A stretch of 64,000 nucleotides of DNA from the NCBI GenBank assembly GCA_025463985.1, contig JAODBM010000002.1:62001-126000 (forward strand). The letters run 5' to 3'. Position 1 is the stretch's first letter. Every line of letters begins with the position of its first letter. Position numbers and translations under genes: made by a program. The stretch is from Acidimicrobiales bacterium (GTDB lineage: Bacteria; Actinomycetota; Acidimicrobiia; Acidimicrobiales; Iamiaceae). The notes under the pieces were generated by a model. The model saw only the letters and a list, made by a program, of their open reading frames with translations. It was not told the DNA's origin and ran no database searches. Below are positions 32,972-42,415 of this stretch, one piece after another.

Positions 32972-33092
32972 TCAACTGAAGCGGGATTGGGCCCGGCTGA
33001 AGTACTCGTCCGAGGTGGCGAGGTTTGGGCCAGCGCGATGTCGCCGTCGTGGACGAGCTTGGTGGCCCAGTAGCCGCCACGGCTCCGACTCC
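32972..33092 (-). pseudogene. Frameshifted remnant of a DUF4214 C-terminus
   Basis: On the minus strand one frame reads GGYWATKLVHDGDIALAQ and the next frame continues NLATSDEYFSRAQSRFS before a stop at 32972. The intact protein at 20321-23350 ends LAYWAIQVAQHGDIALAANL then GASDEYFQRAQSRYP, so this is a decayed copy with a one-base frameshift. It lies 70 bp beyond the right tRNA-Glu repeat. Confidence 0.6.
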
Positions 33093-33230
33093 CCCGGGGC
33101 GCGCTCAGTTTCCAGCGACCGTACCGTCGCGTCGTTCGCGTCTGGTTCCGCTGGGTGGACCAGGACCGTGGTCGAGCCGTTGCCGTCATGCGACAGTGAC
33201 CGGGACATCGTCGACTCCGGGGAGATCGCC

Positions 33231-33653
33231 TTGCTCGATCAGGAGACGAATCCAGCGAGCATCGAGACCGCCGAGGCGCGGATCGGTGTGGTGCAGCGTT
33301 TGTACGACTCGACCGTGGATCGCGACCTCGCCGCTGATGCCTACGCCGACGACTTCATATGGCATGCGCCGCAAGGCCGCGGCGCGCTGATGGGGGTGCA
33401 CGTCGGTCGCGACTACATCGAAAAGGCCTTCGAGTACGTCCTCTCCATTGCCACCGAGTTCAGCTCGGTGATCAACGAGATCATCGCCGACGACCAGCAC
33501 GTCATCAGCTTCAACCGCGACTCGGGCGTGCGGGGCTCGGACGGGAAGCACTTCGGTTTCGACGTCGCGATCCGATGGCGGGTGGAGAACGGCCAGATCC
33601 AGGAGATGTGGGAGTACATCCAAGACGAAGAGCACAAGGCTGACTTCTTTTGA
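33231..33653 (+). CDS. SnoaL/NTF2-like protein
   Basis: About 140 residues from TTG 33231, which has GGGGAG 6 bases ahead; the start is uncertain. The fold pattern is NTF2-like: N-terminal helix (RIGVVQRLYDSTVDRDL), FIWHAPQGRGALMGVHVGRD, then four strands ending FDVAIRWRVENGQIQEMWEY. Members are small isomerases, cyclases or dehydratases, or noncatalytic binders. It overlaps the next NTF2-like gene by 4 bases, and both converge on the catabolic operon. Substrate unknown. Confidence 0.65.
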   Translation: MLDQETNPASIETAEARIGVVQRLYDSTVDRDLAADAYADDFIWHAPQGRGALMGVHVGRDYIEKAFEYVLSIATEFSSVINEIIADDQHVISFNRDSGVRGSDGKHFGFDVAIRWRVENGQIQEMWEYIQDEEHKADFF

Positions 33654-34063
33654 GCGCGACCACCGACCCCCGCATCGCACGCGTGCGCGAGCTCTACGCC
33701 GCGATCAGCGACCACGACCTCGACCTCGACACGATCGGATCGCTCGTCACCGACGACTGCATCCGGCACTACGTCCGCGGGCGATTCCCCATGGCCGGCG
33801 ATCACGTCGGCCGCCAGAAGGTGATGGATTCATACGCCGCGTTCCGCAGTGTGGTGGCGGACGACTACCGCGTCGACATCGGGGGAATCAACGCCGGCGT
33901 CGAGGTCGTGGCGAGCTTTCACCGCGACTTCGGCAGCCGCGCACGCGACAAACGGCCCCTCGATGTCGAGATGCTCGTTCGCTACCGGTTCGAAGGCGAC
34001 CGCATCGCCGAGATCTGGGATTATGCGAACGACGTGCCCAAGCTCGCCGCGTTCCTGAGCTGA
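33650..34063 (+). CDS. SnoaL/NTF2-like protein
   Basis: A 137-residue protein starting at TTG 33650 inside the previous stop region; GTG 33685 is an alternative. Same cone-shaped fold signals: helix RIARVRELYAAISDHDLDLD, RFPMAGDHVGRQKVMDSYAA, and a last strand pair VEMLVRYRFEGDRIAEIWDY. The tandem arrangement with its neighbour suggests a two-subunit assembly. Only 6 bp separate its stop from the convergent SDR gene. Confidence 0.65.
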   Translation: MSATTDPRIARVRELYAAISDHDLDLDTIGSLVTDDCIRHYVRGRFPMAGDHVGRQKVMDSYAAFRSVVADDYRVDIGGINAGVEVVASFHRDFGSRARDKRPLDVEMLVRYRFEGDRIAEIWDYANDVPKLAAFLS

Positions 34064-34069
34064 CGCAGA

Positions 34070-34873
34070 TCAGTCCGTCGCCGTCGATCCGCCGATGCGG
34101 TGCTCGCGCGTCCAGCTGACCATGGAGAGATCGCCGGCGGTGTAGCCACCGTCGACGGCGTACTCGCCACCGGTGCAGAACCCGGCCTCGGGAGACGCGA
34201 GGAACGCCACCATCGCGGCCACCTCCGCCGCCTCACCGAGCCGACCGAGCGGGAGATTGTCGCCCATCGCCGCGACATCGGCGTCGCTCGAATCGCCGCG
34301 CACCATCGCGGTATCGATCCCGCCCGGATGCACCGAGTTCACTCGAATCCGGTCCGCTGCGTACTCCAAGGCCGCAGTCTTCGTGAGCCCCCGGATCCCC
34401 CATTTGCTCGCCGTGTACGCCGCGAGGAACGGTGACCCCTGGAGCCCGCACGTCGACGACATGTTGACGATCGCACCACCGTCGGCGTGCTGGCGCAGCA
34501 CCGGGACGACCGCGCGGATGCCGAGGAACGTGCCCACGAGGTTGATGTCGATGACGGTGCGGAACTCCTCTGGCGTCACCGCTTCGAGCGGGCCGTACCG
34601 CAGCACGCCCGCGTTGTTGACCAGCACGTTCGGGAGACCGAAGGCGACCGTGGCATCGTCGACCGCAGCCGCCCATGCGTCGGCGTCGGTGACGTCCAGC
34701 GGAATGAAGGCGGCCCGATCGCCCAGCGCAGCTGCCAGCGTGGCCCCCGCGTCTTCCAACACGTCCAGGAGCACGACGCGTGCACCCTCGTCGACGAGTC
34801 GGGTCGCTACCGCGGCGCCGATGCCTCGCGCCGCGCCGGTCACCAGCGCGATGGTCGAAGCGTGCCGGCTCAT
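34070..34873 (-). CDS. Short-chain dehydrogenase/reductase
   Basis: A 267-residue classical SDR. Nucleotide-binding TGAARGIG (about 12-19), NNAG (LVNNAGVL), catalytic Ser in NMSSTCG, and YTASK for the Tyr/Lys pair. An Asp at the end of strand 2 (LLDVLED) favours NAD(H). It is the last gene of the ten-gene minus-strand catabolic operon, 54 bp behind the LeuD-like gene. It probably oxidises a ring or side-chain hydroxyl of the pathway substrate (inference). Confidence 0.9.
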   Translation of the reverse strand: MSRHASTIALVTGAARGIGAAVATRLVDEGARVVLLDVLEDAGATLAAALGDRAAFIPLDVTDADAWAAAVDDATVAFGLPNVLVNNAGVLRYGPLEAVTPEEFRTVIDINLVGTFLGIRAVVPVLRQHADGGAIVNMSSTCGLQGSPFLAAYTASKWGIRGLTKTAALEYAADRIRVNSVHPGGIDTAMVRGDSSDADVAAMGDNLPLGRLGEAAEVAAMVAFLASPEAGFCTGGEYAVDGGYTAGDLSMVSWTREHRIGGSTATD

Positions 34874-34927
34874 CGGGCCACGGCCATCATCGAGCACGGG
34901 ATGCGATCAGAGAGAGGCGGCATGATG

Positions 34928-35422
34928 TCACGGCAGATAGCCGTCGCTCCGGAGCATCTCGAGAACTCCGCCGGAGTCGATGAGATCGAGCACCATCTGC
35001 GGAAGCGGAGAGAACGGGGCGACCTTTCCCGTCGTCTCGTTCACGAACGCACCGGCCGCGAGATCAACGGCGATGACGTCGCCTTCCTGGCAGAGATCAC
35101 CGACATCGGGAAGCACGACCGCAGCAAGACCGGCGTTGAAGCAGTTGCGCTGGAACAGCGAGGACATCGACGCCGCGACCACCGCGCTGATGCCGATGTG
35201 CCGCAGGAGCGAGGCGACCGGACGCGCGGATCCGACGCCGAACGAGCGGCCGCCCACCAGGATGTCGCCCGGCTCGACCAGCGTCGACCATCCGGGCCGG
35301 ATGGCGTCGAAGAGCAGCGCGCTCGCCTCCGGCACCGCGAGCCGGAGCGCGGCGCCGGGAAACATCAGGTCAGTGTCGATCTGGTCGCCGAACACCCAGG
35401 CGTGGCCGCGAACCTCGCTCAT
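34928..35422 (-). CDS. LeuD-like hydro-lyase small subunit
   Basis: A 164-residue protein of the aconitase/isopropylmalate-isomerase swivel-domain family: HAWVFGDQIDTDLMFPG at the N-terminus, GGRSFGVGSARPVASLLRHI, then FQRNCFNAGLAAVVLP. It pairs with the large subunit encoded just upstream with a 4-base overlap. Located inside a meta-cleavage operon, it more likely (de)hydrates a C4-C6 dicarboxylate, such as a citraconate or dimethylmaleate type, than serves leucine synthesis. That is inference from context. Confidence 0.85.
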   Translation of the reverse strand: MSEVRGHAWVFGDQIDTDLMFPGAALRLAVPEASALLFDAIRPGWSTLVEPGDILVGGRSFGVGSARPVASLLRHIGISAVVAASMSSLFQRNCFNAGLAAVVLPDVGDLCQEGDVIAVDLAAGAFVNETTGKVAPFSPLPQMVLDLIDSGGVLEMLRSDGYLP

Positions 35423-36693
35423 CCGACGACCTCGCGCGGATCCACCACTCGGCCGGCGACGGCCGAGGCAGCGACCGTCGCGGGTGACGCCATCAACACC
35501 TTGGCGGTGCTCGAGCCCATGCGACCCTTGAAGTTCCGCGTGCTCGCGGTGAGACACACCTCACCGTCGCCGACCACGCCGAGGTCGTACCCGAAGCAGG
35601 CGCCGCACGCCGAGCTCGTGACCACCGCGCCCGCCTCGAGAAGCGTCGCGGTGATCCCGCGCTGTGCGGCGGCGAGTGCGACCGCCTGAGACGCCGGCGT
35701 GACGATGAGGCGCACACCCGCGGCGACGTGGCGACCGGCGAGCATCGCCGCCGCGACCTCGAGGTCCTCGAGCTGTCCATTCGCGCACGAGCCGATGAAG
35801 CACTGCTGCACGACGGTGGGCTCGAGGGACGAGACCGGCACCGCATTGTCGACCACGTGATCCGGTCGGCTGACGTAAGGCTCGAGCCCGGAGAGGTCGA
35901 CGGCCGCGGCAAATGCCAGCGGCGCGCCGTCGTCGGCCCACACCGGATCGGGATCCGAAACACCAGCAGCGGCGAGCGCGGCTTCGGTCGTCTCGTCGCA
36001 CGGCATGAGCGTGAACTCCGCAAAGAGCTCGACTCCTTGGGTCGCGAGCGTGCGGCGAGCCGACATCGAGAGTCCGGCCAGGCCCGGCCCGCATATCTCG
36101 ATGGCCCGGTTCTCGGCCACGGCTCCATAGGTCCCGGCGAGGTGCAGGAAGACGTCCTTCGCACTCACCCACTCGGGGAGCCGGCCCGAGAGCTCGTAGC
36201 GGACCGTCTCGGGAACCACGTACCAGGTCTTGCCCGTGCACAGGATCTGGAGCACTTCCAAGGGACCGAGCCCACGTGCTGCGCAGTTGAAGGCTCCCCC
36301 GGCGCAGGTGTGCGAATCGGCGCACACGAGGAGGCCGCCTGGGCGCGCGAGTCCGCGCTCCGCGATGACTTGGTGGCATATGCCGTGGGCGCCGACATCG
36401 GCGACATCGCGCACACCGAACTGGGCCGCGAACGCACGCGCTTCGACGCCTGCGTTGGCATCGGCGATCGACGGCGCGGGCACGGCATGGTCGAAGATGA
36501 TCGAGACGCGATCAGGGTCGGCGATCGCTAGTGGCCGCACCCAACCGTTGAACGCGCGGAACTGGAGGTCGATGAGCACCACCCGGTCGACATCGCACAC
36601 GACGAGGTCGCCCGCCCGCGTCGTATTAACCCCACTGGCCTTCGCAAGGATCTTCTCGATCGTCGAGCGGGGACCGGCCGATATGTTCGTCAC
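35419..36693 (-). CDS. LeuC-like hydro-lyase large subunit, [4Fe-4S]
   Basis: A 424-residue aconitase-family protein. Iron-sulfur ligands are Cys303 (CFIGSCANG) and Cys363/Cys366 (SSACGACFGYDLGV); the 60/3 spacing equals that of LeuC. Substrate-binding words include IFDHAVPAP, HGICHQVIAERG, ADSHTCAGGAFNC and STRNFKGRMGSS. Length is close to the archaeal/HacA-type large subunits. With the small subunit it should interconvert hydroxy-diacids via dehydration. It follows the amidohydrolase gene with a 4-base overlap. The true substrate is unknown; leucine enzyme genes would normally be near leuA or leuB, absent here. Confidence 0.88.
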   Translation of the reverse strand: MTNISAGPRSTIEKILAKASGVNTTRAGDLVVCDVDRVVLIDLQFRAFNGWVRPLAIADPDRVSIIFDHAVPAPSIADANAGVEARAFAAQFGVRDVADVGAHGICHQVIAERGLARPGGLLVCADSHTCAGGAFNCAARGLGPLEVLQILCTGKTWYVVPETVRYELSGRLPEWVSAKDVFLHLAGTYGAVAENRAIEICGPGLAGLSMSARRTLATQGVELFAEFTLMPCDETTEAALAAAGVSDPDPVWADDGAPLAFAAAVDLSGLEPYVSRPDHVVDNAVPVSSLEPTVVQQCFIGSCANGQLEDLEVAAAMLAGRHVAAGVRLIVTPASQAVALAAAQRGITATLLEAGAVVTSSACGACFGYDLGVVGDGEVCLTASTRNFKGRMGSSTAKVLMASPATVAASAVAGRVVDPREVVG

Positions 36694-38384
36694 GATCTGA
36701 CCCGAAGCAACTGCCCGACCGGGGCAGGCCGGAGCTCGTCATGGTCGACGACGACGGTGCCGTTCACGATCACCGCGTCGTAACCGGTCGCCGAGCAATG
36801 CAGCCGACGACCACCGCCTGGGAGGTCGGCCACGATCTCCGCGGGGCCGACGGCGAGATGGTCGAGGTCGATGACGTTCACGTCAGCCGGGGCGCCTTCG
36901 CTGAGCACGCCGCGTCCTTCGAGTCGACAGACCTCTGCCGGTCGGCTCGTGATCTGCTGCACCGCGCGCTCGAGTGACATCCACCCCCGCCGGTGGGCGA
37001 GGTCCGCGACGACCGTCGTCGGATACGTGTAGTTGGTGATGCTCTTGATGTGCGCGCCGGCGTCGCCGAGACCGAGCATGGTGCTGTCGGCGGTGACGAG
37101 CTCCTGAAGGGCATCGGGATCGAGGTTCGAGAGCGGCGCCTCGATCACGGTCGCCAGCCGGTCGGCCAGCGCGAGATCGCACATCACGTCGACGGCGTCG
37201 ACACCTCGATCGGTCGCGATGCTTCGTATCGTCCGCCCGATGACACCGGCGTCCGACGGCGACACGATCACGCGCCAGCGGTCGAACGCGGGTGCCGTCA
37301 CCCGTTCGGGATTCTCCGGCGAGGCTCGCAACATGTCGCGGAACGCGCTGCTCGTCAGCCGCTCCCGTCGAAGGTCGTCGCTCAGATCGCCGTAGCCGGC
37401 AAATGCCTCGGCCCAACCGTCGATGAGTGCGGCGAACGACGGACCATCGAAGCTGATCGCGCTCAGCACCGGTTGCGCGCACACCTGGGGCACGGAATGG
37501 GCCTGGTGCTCCTCGGCGAACGCGAGCAACCGACGCCAGGCAACCTGGTCACCCGGACCGACGACGAGAGGCGTCCAGGTGACACGGGCCCCGACCGCTT
37601 GCGACCACGCGTCGTAGGTCGCGAGCTCCTCGGCCGCCCGGCGCACACCCGCCTCGCTGCGGTCGCCCTTCGACGCGATGTTGATCTGCCACGTGCGGTC
37701 GCCGCACAGCTCGAGCAGCTCGCGCAGCTCGGTGTCGTCCGCCAACCGGCTCGGCATCGGCGCTCCGAGCGCGTCGGTGTGGTTCGAACCGCGCGACGTC
37801 GAGAGCCCGACCGCGCCGACGTCCAGCGCCTCCCTGAGGGCGCCCCGGAGCTGGTCGCGCTGCGCGGCGTCGAGCGCGCCGCCGCGACCCGCAGCGCCGA
37901 GAACCCCGGTTCGCAGCGCGGAGTGCGGCACGAATCCCGCCACGTTGACGCCAAGCGGAAGTGCGCCGAGTCGTTCGAAATAGTCGGCCCAGCCGAGCCA
38001 CGACATCGGCACGCCGCGCCGGGTGACTTCGTAGGGGATCTCCTCGACCGACTCGAGGCTCCGAAGCACGTACTCGTCATCATCGCCAGAACGGGGCGCG
38101 ATGCCGAACCCGCAGGAACCGACGACGACAGACGTCACGCCGTGCAGCACCGACGGCGCACCCGTCGGCGCCCACCACAGCTGGGCGTCCATGTGCGTGT
38201 GTGGGTCGATGAAGCCCGGCGTCACGATGCGCCCGGTCGCGTCGATCGTGCGCACAGCTTCCGGGAGCGAGCCTGGGGGGCCGATGGTGACGATGCGGCC
38301 CGCGTCGACAGCGATGTCGACGACGCGTGAGGGCGCGCCCGTTCCGTCGATCACGGTGCCACCGATGATGCGAAGATCGATCAC
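36690..38384 (-). CDS. Amidohydrolase, N-acyl-D-amino-acid deacylase type
   Basis: A 564-residue protein from GTG 38384. Motifs: IDATGRIVTPGFIDPHTHMD (metal HxH), SVVVGSCGFGIAP, GAVGLSTSRGSNHTDALGAP, and LGDAGAHIKSITNYTYPTTV near the C-terminus. Late signature GRGVLSEGAPADVNVIDLD closes the barrel-plus-beta-sandwich fold of the D-aminoacylase/dihydroorotase group. Family members hydrolyse N-acyl bonds or cyclic amides. In a ring-cleavage operon it might open a lactam or lactone or release an acyl group from a conjugate. No direct evidence for either. Confidence 0.8.
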   Translation of the reverse strand: MIDLRIIGGTVIDGTGAPSRVVDIAVDAGRIVTIGPPGSLPEAVRTIDATGRIVTPGFIDPHTHMDAQLWWAPTGAPSVLHGVTSVVVGSCGFGIAPRSGDDDEYVLRSLESVEEIPYEVTRRGVPMSWLGWADYFERLGALPLGVNVAGFVPHSALRTGVLGAAGRGGALDAAQRDQLRGALREALDVGAVGLSTSRGSNHTDALGAPMPSRLADDTELRELLELCGDRTWQINIASKGDRSEAGVRRAAEELATYDAWSQAVGARVTWTPLVVGPGDQVAWRRLLAFAEEHQAHSVPQVCAQPVLSAISFDGPSFAALIDGWAEAFAGYGDLSDDLRRERLTSSAFRDMLRASPENPERVTAPAFDRWRVIVSPSDAGVIGRTIRSIATDRGVDAVDVMCDLALADRLATVIEAPLSNLDPDALQELVTADSTMLGLGDAGAHIKSITNYTYPTTVVADLAHRRGWMSLERAVQQITSRPAEVCRLEGRGVLSEGAPADVNVIDLDHLAVGPAEIVADLPGGGRRLHCSATGYDAVIVNGTVVVDHDELRPAPVGQLLRVRS

Positions 38385-38431
38385 GAATCTGCGTCCTCTC
38401 TGACGACCCGGGTGCCGAATGACCCGGTCGT

Positions 38432-39301
38432 CTAGACGGGTGCGTTGCGGAGAAACGAGATGCTCACCCGCTCGAACTCGTCCTTGCGGTCGGCCTGCGC
38501 CCAGTGGCCGCACTTCGGGATCACGTGAAGCCGCGCGTTCGGCATCAGCTGCAGGGCGAGGAACGCACCGTCGAGCGGTTGGACCCGATCTTCACGACCC
38601 CAGGTGATGAGGGTCTCGTGCTTGATCTGGTCGGCTTCTTTCCACAGTTGGGCCTCGTGCGCGAATTGCGGGGGGTGGTAACCGAGGGTCAACGCGCGGT
38701 TCCCGTCGCTGGCCTCGAACGTGACCGCGGCGTCGAAGCGCTGCTGCACGAGCTCCGGCGTGATGAGGTCCTGGTTGTAGACCAGGGTGCGCAGGAACGC
38801 CTCCATCTTCGCGAGCGAAGGCCCGGGAGGCTTGTTGAACTCCTGCAAGCGGGACAGTCCCTCGGCGGGTCGCGGCGCGAACAGCCCGACGCTGAGCGCC
38901 GTGCCCGTCCCCATCAGCACGATGCGGTCGAGCCGCTCGGGGTGCACGAGTGCTGTCTTGGCCGCCGCCGCCGCGCCGAGCGAGTTGCCCAGCACGTGGC
39001 TCTTCTCGATCCCGAGCTCGTCGAGCAGGTCGGTGATGAGATCCGCCGTGAACGTGAGGTAGTGACGGCTGAACTCCTCGGGGTATCCCGTCCCGCCGAA
39101 CCCCGGCTGGTTGACCACGAGCGTCCTGAAGTGCTTCGCGTAGCTGGGGAGATTCGCACCGAAGTTGCTCCAACCGGACGCGCCGGAGCCGCCGCCGTGC
39201 AGCATCACCAGAGCCGGACCCTCACCCGCCTCGTGATACGCCACGTCGTAGCCGCCGACGTTCACATGTCGACTCGTGTTCTCAAACGTCAGGTCAGTCA
39301 T
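38432..39301 (-). CDS. Meta-cleavage product hydrolase, HsaD/BphD-like
   Basis: A 289-residue alpha/beta hydrolase with nucleophile Ser107 (GNSLGA), Asp238 (TWGRED) and His266 (CGHWAQ). LHGGGSGASGWSNF forms the oxyanion region, and the SVGLFAPRPAEGLSRLQEF lid follows HsaD very closely. HsaD-type enzymes cut a C-C bond in the vinylogous acid made by extradiol ring opening. The dioxygenase gene lies 50 bp upstream. A paralogue of about 50% identity sits at 50468-51352. Confidence 0.92.
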   Translation of the reverse strand: MTDLTFENTSRHVNVGGYDVAYHEAGEGPALVMLHGGGSGASGWSNFGANLPSYAKHFRTLVVNQPGFGGTGYPEEFSRHYLTFTADLITDLLDELGIEKSHVLGNSLGAAAAAKTALVHPERLDRIVLMGTGTALSVGLFAPRPAEGLSRLQEFNKPPGPSLAKMEAFLRTLVYNQDLITPELVQQRFDAAVTFEASDGNRALTLGYHPPQFAHEAQLWKEADQIKHETLITWGREDRVQPLDGAFLALQLMPNARLHVIPKCGHWAQADRKDEFERVSISFLRNAPV

Positions 39302-39351
39302 GGTTGTTCGCTTCCTGTGATGGTCCGCGTCGTCGGTGGCTCGCAGTGATC

Positions 39352-40230
39352 TCAGCCGAGGGGTTCGTAGCCCCACAGCCGGAACTCGCGCAGCTCACGC
39401 GTCGTCCAGCTCGCGTCGTCGATCTCGAGCCCACCCGTCGCGTACTCGAACTCGAATCCGCCCGGGCTGGTCAGATAGAAGGAGATCATCTCGTCGTTCG
39501 AGTGCTGGCCGATGCGCGTCTTCAGGTTCACACCCTTCGACTGACAGCGTTCGAAGCCAACGCCCACATCGCTCACCGACCCGACGTTCAACATGAGATG
39601 GCGTAGCCGCGTCGGCGTCTCCGCTTCCGTGAGCGCCAGGCTGTGATGCCGGCGATTGCAGGAGAGAAAGCGCATGCGATACGGCGGAACGCCGGGGGGT
39701 GAGACGAGCATCGAGTCGCGGTGGGCGAATCCCAGGACGCGCCGGTAGAAGTCGAACGTCTCGGGCATGTTGCCCGCCGGCAACACGACGTGACCGAGTC
39801 CTTGGGGACCGGTGACGAACCCCGAAGTCGGCGCCACCGAGAGCGGGTCGTGCACGATCAGCGGGCTGTGGAAGATCTCGAACCTGTTCCCTGCGGGATC
39901 CTCACAGGCGATGAGATCCTCGACGAAGCGGGCGTGCGCGCCTTCGGCACCGACCCGGGTGACGGTTGCGCCCGAGGCGGTGAGGTGGGCTTCGACATCC
40001 TCCAGCGCCAGTGCGTCGCGCACCTGCCAGCCAACTGCGTCGACCACGTCGGTCGCGCCGGGCCGGACCATGAGACGCGCCGCCCACTCGTCGAGCCGGA
40101 AGCTCAGACCGCCGTCGACGCGCGTCTCGGAGGCCATGAGCCCGAGGCCTTCCGTCGCGAACGCGGTCCACTCGTCGATGACCGACGACTGCAGGCTGAC
40201 GTACCCCAGCGCTCGCACGGCTTCGGCCAT
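39352..40230 (-). CDS. Extradiol ring-cleavage dioxygenase, HsaC/BphC-like
   Basis: A 292-residue two-domain VOC protein. Iron(II) ligands: His147 (GLGHVVLPAG), His211 (LRHLMLNV), Glu262 (FEFEYATGG); His195/196 is the expected acid-base pair. It should insert O2 next to a catechol and open the ring at the meta position. It overlaps the monooxygenase gene by one base. Resemblance to HsaC (secosteroid catechol) and BphC is similar, so the substrate ring system is open. Confidence 0.9.
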   Translation of the reverse strand: MAEAVRALGYVSLQSSVIDEWTAFATEGLGLMASETRVDGGLSFRLDEWAARLMVRPGATDVVDAVGWQVRDALALEDVEAHLTASGATVTRVGAEGAHARFVEDLIACEDPAGNRFEIFHSPLIVHDPLSVAPTSGFVTGPQGLGHVVLPAGNMPETFDFYRRVLGFAHRDSMLVSPPGVPPYRMRFLSCNRRHHSLALTEAETPTRLRHLMLNVGSVSDVGVGFERCQSKGVNLKTRIGQHSNDEMISFYLTSPGGFEFEYATGGLEIDDASWTTRELREFRLWGYEPLG

Positions 40231-41393
40231 CAGAGGCCCGCACCGTCGGTCAGTTGACCGAGGGTGAGCGCACCGAACGCCGCGAGGAGCGGCTCCGGGA
40301 CGTTGCTGTTGTGGACGCTTCCGGCGTGCGCATCCCGCCAGAACCGTTGGATCGGGCTGTCCTGGCGGATCGCCGATGCGCCCGAGTTCGCGAACACGAG
40401 GTCGACTGCCTCGATCGCCGCACGTGTGCCCCAGACCTGATCGCGGCGCGCCCGCGCCCGCAGCTCGAGCGGCACCTCGCCGGACCGGGCGGCGGCGAGC
40501 ATCTGTTCGAACACGTCGTCGATCTGGAGCTTGACGACGTCCAACAGCACCGCTGCCTCCGCGACGCGGATCTGCGTCGTCGACTCGGCGGCGACCTTCT
40601 TGCCGGCCGTGAGCCGCTCCCGATCACGCGTGTAGCGGACGTGCTCGTCGTACGCCCCGATCGCCATGCCGAGGATCGGCGCCGTGAGGGAGTAACCGAA
40701 GAGCGCCGTGAACGGCACGGAGTAGATCGGCGAGTCACTGGTCGTGCTGCCGGCGGTAAAAGGATGCACCCGGTGCTCCGGGACGAACTTGTCTTCGACG
40801 ACGAGATCGTTGCTCCCGGTGCCCCGCAGCCCCATGACGTGCCACGTGTCCTCGACGCGGTAGTCACCGCGCGGCACCAGGAACGACACCATCTCCTTGC
40901 CGCCGTCGGGCGATGGTCGGAAGCCACCGACGAACGCCCAGTCCGCGAAAGAGGAGCCCGACGAGAACTGCCACCGGCCACTGAGGCGATAGCCGCCGTC
41001 GACGACCTCCACCACACCGCGCGGGGTGTACGACGACGAGAGGAGCACCGAGTCGTCCGCGCCCCACACCTCCTCCTGGGCCTCGAGCGGGAACAAGGCG
41101 AGCTGCCAGTTGTGCACGCAGAGGACGCTGTACACCCAACCGGTCGATCCGCACGCGGATCCGAGGAGTGATGCGATCTCGAGGAACACGCGAGGATCGA
41201 GCTCGTGACCACCCCAGCGGACGGGCTTGATCACCCCGAACAGCCCAGCCTCGCGGATCTCCTTGATGGTCGCCTCGGGGAGACTCCTCTGTTCCTCGGC
41301 GTCCGCGGCGCGCTCCCGGATCGCGGGGAGCAATGCCTTCGTCCGTTCGATCAACGTCTCGCCGCGCATCGCGATCTCCTCGGTCGGCGTCAT
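40230..41393 (-). CDS. Flavin-dependent monooxygenase, HsaA-like (acyl-CoA dehydrogenase fold)
   Basis: A 387-residue protein. N-terminal helical domain ([38 protein letters not shown]), middle beta domain ([38 protein letters not shown]), and a C-terminal four-helix part ending [20 protein letters not shown]. These are diagnostic of the HsaA/HpaB-C2-type oxygenases that hydroxylate a phenol to a catechol with FMNH2 supplied by a reductase. No flavin reductase gene is present in the window. Product would feed the extradiol dioxygenase directly downstream. Confidence 0.9.
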   Translation of the reverse strand: MTPTEEIAMRGETLIERTKALLPAIRERAADAEEQRSLPEATIKEIREAGLFGVIKPVRWGGHELDPRVFLEIASLLGSACGSTGWVYSVLCVHNWQLALFPLEAQEEVWGADDSVLLSSSYTPRGVVEVVDGGYRLSGRWQFSSGSSFADWAFVGGFRPSPDGGKEMVSFLVPRGDYRVEDTWHVMGLRGTGSNDLVVEDKFVPEHRVHPFTAGSTTSDSPIYSVPFTALFGYSLTAPILGMAIGAYDEHVRYTRDRERLTAGKKVAAESTTQIRVAEAAVLLDVVKLQIDDVFEQMLAAARSGEVPLELRARARRDQVWGTRAAIEAVDLVFANSGASAIRQDSPIQRFWRDAHAGSVHNSNVPEPLLAAFGALTLGQLTDGAGL

Positions 41394-42415
41394 GTTCGGG
41401 CGGCCGCGAGCGCGACCGCGATCTCGATGATCTGGTCCTCCTGACCGCCCACCAGGTTGCGTTCGCCGCACTCCAACAGGATGTCGGCGCCCGACACTTC
41501 GTACCGTTCAGCAGCCCGATACGCGTGTTTCAGGAAGCTCGAATAGACACCCGCGTAGCCCATGATCAGCGACAGCCGGTCGAGCGCGCACTCGTCGTCC
41601 ATGACCGGGCGCACGACCTCCTCGGCGACGTCGAAGAGGCGCAGCACGTCGATGCCGGTGGTGATGCCCAAGTTCGCGCACACCGCCGCGAGCGCTTCCG
41701 TGGGCGTGTTGCCCGCGCCCGCGCCGAACCGGCGAGTCGAACCGTCGACCTGCACCGCACCGGCTCTGATCGCCATAAGCGTGTTGGCGACTCCGAGCGC
41801 GAGGTTCTCGTGCCCGTGAAAACCCACCTGGACATCGGGTGGAAGCGCGGCCCGCAGCGCGGCGACCCGGTCGGCCACCTGATCGAGGATCAGCGCACCC
41901 GCCGAGTCGACGACGTAGACGCACTCGCAACCGGACTGCCCCATGATCTGTGCCTGCGCGGCCAAGGCCTCGGGAGAGACGGTGTGCGCCATCATCAGGA
42001 ATCCGACCGTCTCGAGACCGATGTCGCGCGCGATCGAGAAGTGCTGCGCGGCGATGTCCGCCTCGGTGCTGTGCGTTGCGATGCGGACGACGCTCACTCC
42101 GAGGTCGTGCGCCGCACGGATGTCGTCGACCGTGCCGAGTCCGGGAAGCATGAGCGACGCAATACGGGAGGCACCGGCATGGGCAACCGCAGCAGCGATC
42201 AGCTCACGTTCGTCGACGAGGCTGAAACCGTAGTTGAACGATGATCCGCCGAGGCCGTCGCCGTGCGAGACCTCGATCACCGGCACGCCCGCACTCGCCA
42301 GCCCCGCGACGACCGACGCGACTGCGTCGGTCGTGAACTGGTGTCGCTTGGCGTGCGAACCGTCGCGGAGTGCCGAATCCGTGATGCGGACGTCGAGGGA
42401 GTCGGAGAAGGGCAT
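41390..42415 (-). CDS. 4-hydroxy-2-oxoacid aldolase (HsaF/BphI/DmpG type)
   Basis: A 341-residue TIM-barrel aldolase. Signature [50 protein letters not shown], the metal-binding [15 protein letters not shown], and [15 protein letters not shown]. It splits 4-hydroxy-2-oxo acids into pyruvate and an aldehyde, which is channelled to the partner dehydrogenase encoded next upstream. Overlap with neighbours is 4 and 1 bases, as usual for this complex. Confidence 0.95.
   Translation of the reverse strand: MPFSDSLDVRITDSALRDGSHAKRHQFTTDAVASVVAGLASAGVPVIEVSHGDGLGGSSFNYGFSLVDERELIAAAVAHAGASRIASLMLPGLGTVDDIRAAHDLGVSVVRIATHSTEADIAAQHFSIARDIGLETVGFLMMAHTVSPEALAAQAQIMGQSGCECVYVVDSAGALILDQVADRVAALRAALPPDVQVGFHGHENLALGVANTLMAIRAGAVQVDGSTRRFGAGAGNTPTEALAAVCANLGITTGIDVLRLFDVAEEVVRPVMDDECALDRLSLIMGYAGVYSSFLKHAYRAAERYEVSGADILLECGERNLVGGQEDQIIEIAVALAAART

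Noticed and set aside
34928-36693. Annotating the LeuCD-like pair as leucine biosynthesis enzymes
   Set aside because: No leuA or leuB nearby, and the genes are embedded in a catabolic transcript with 4-base overlaps.
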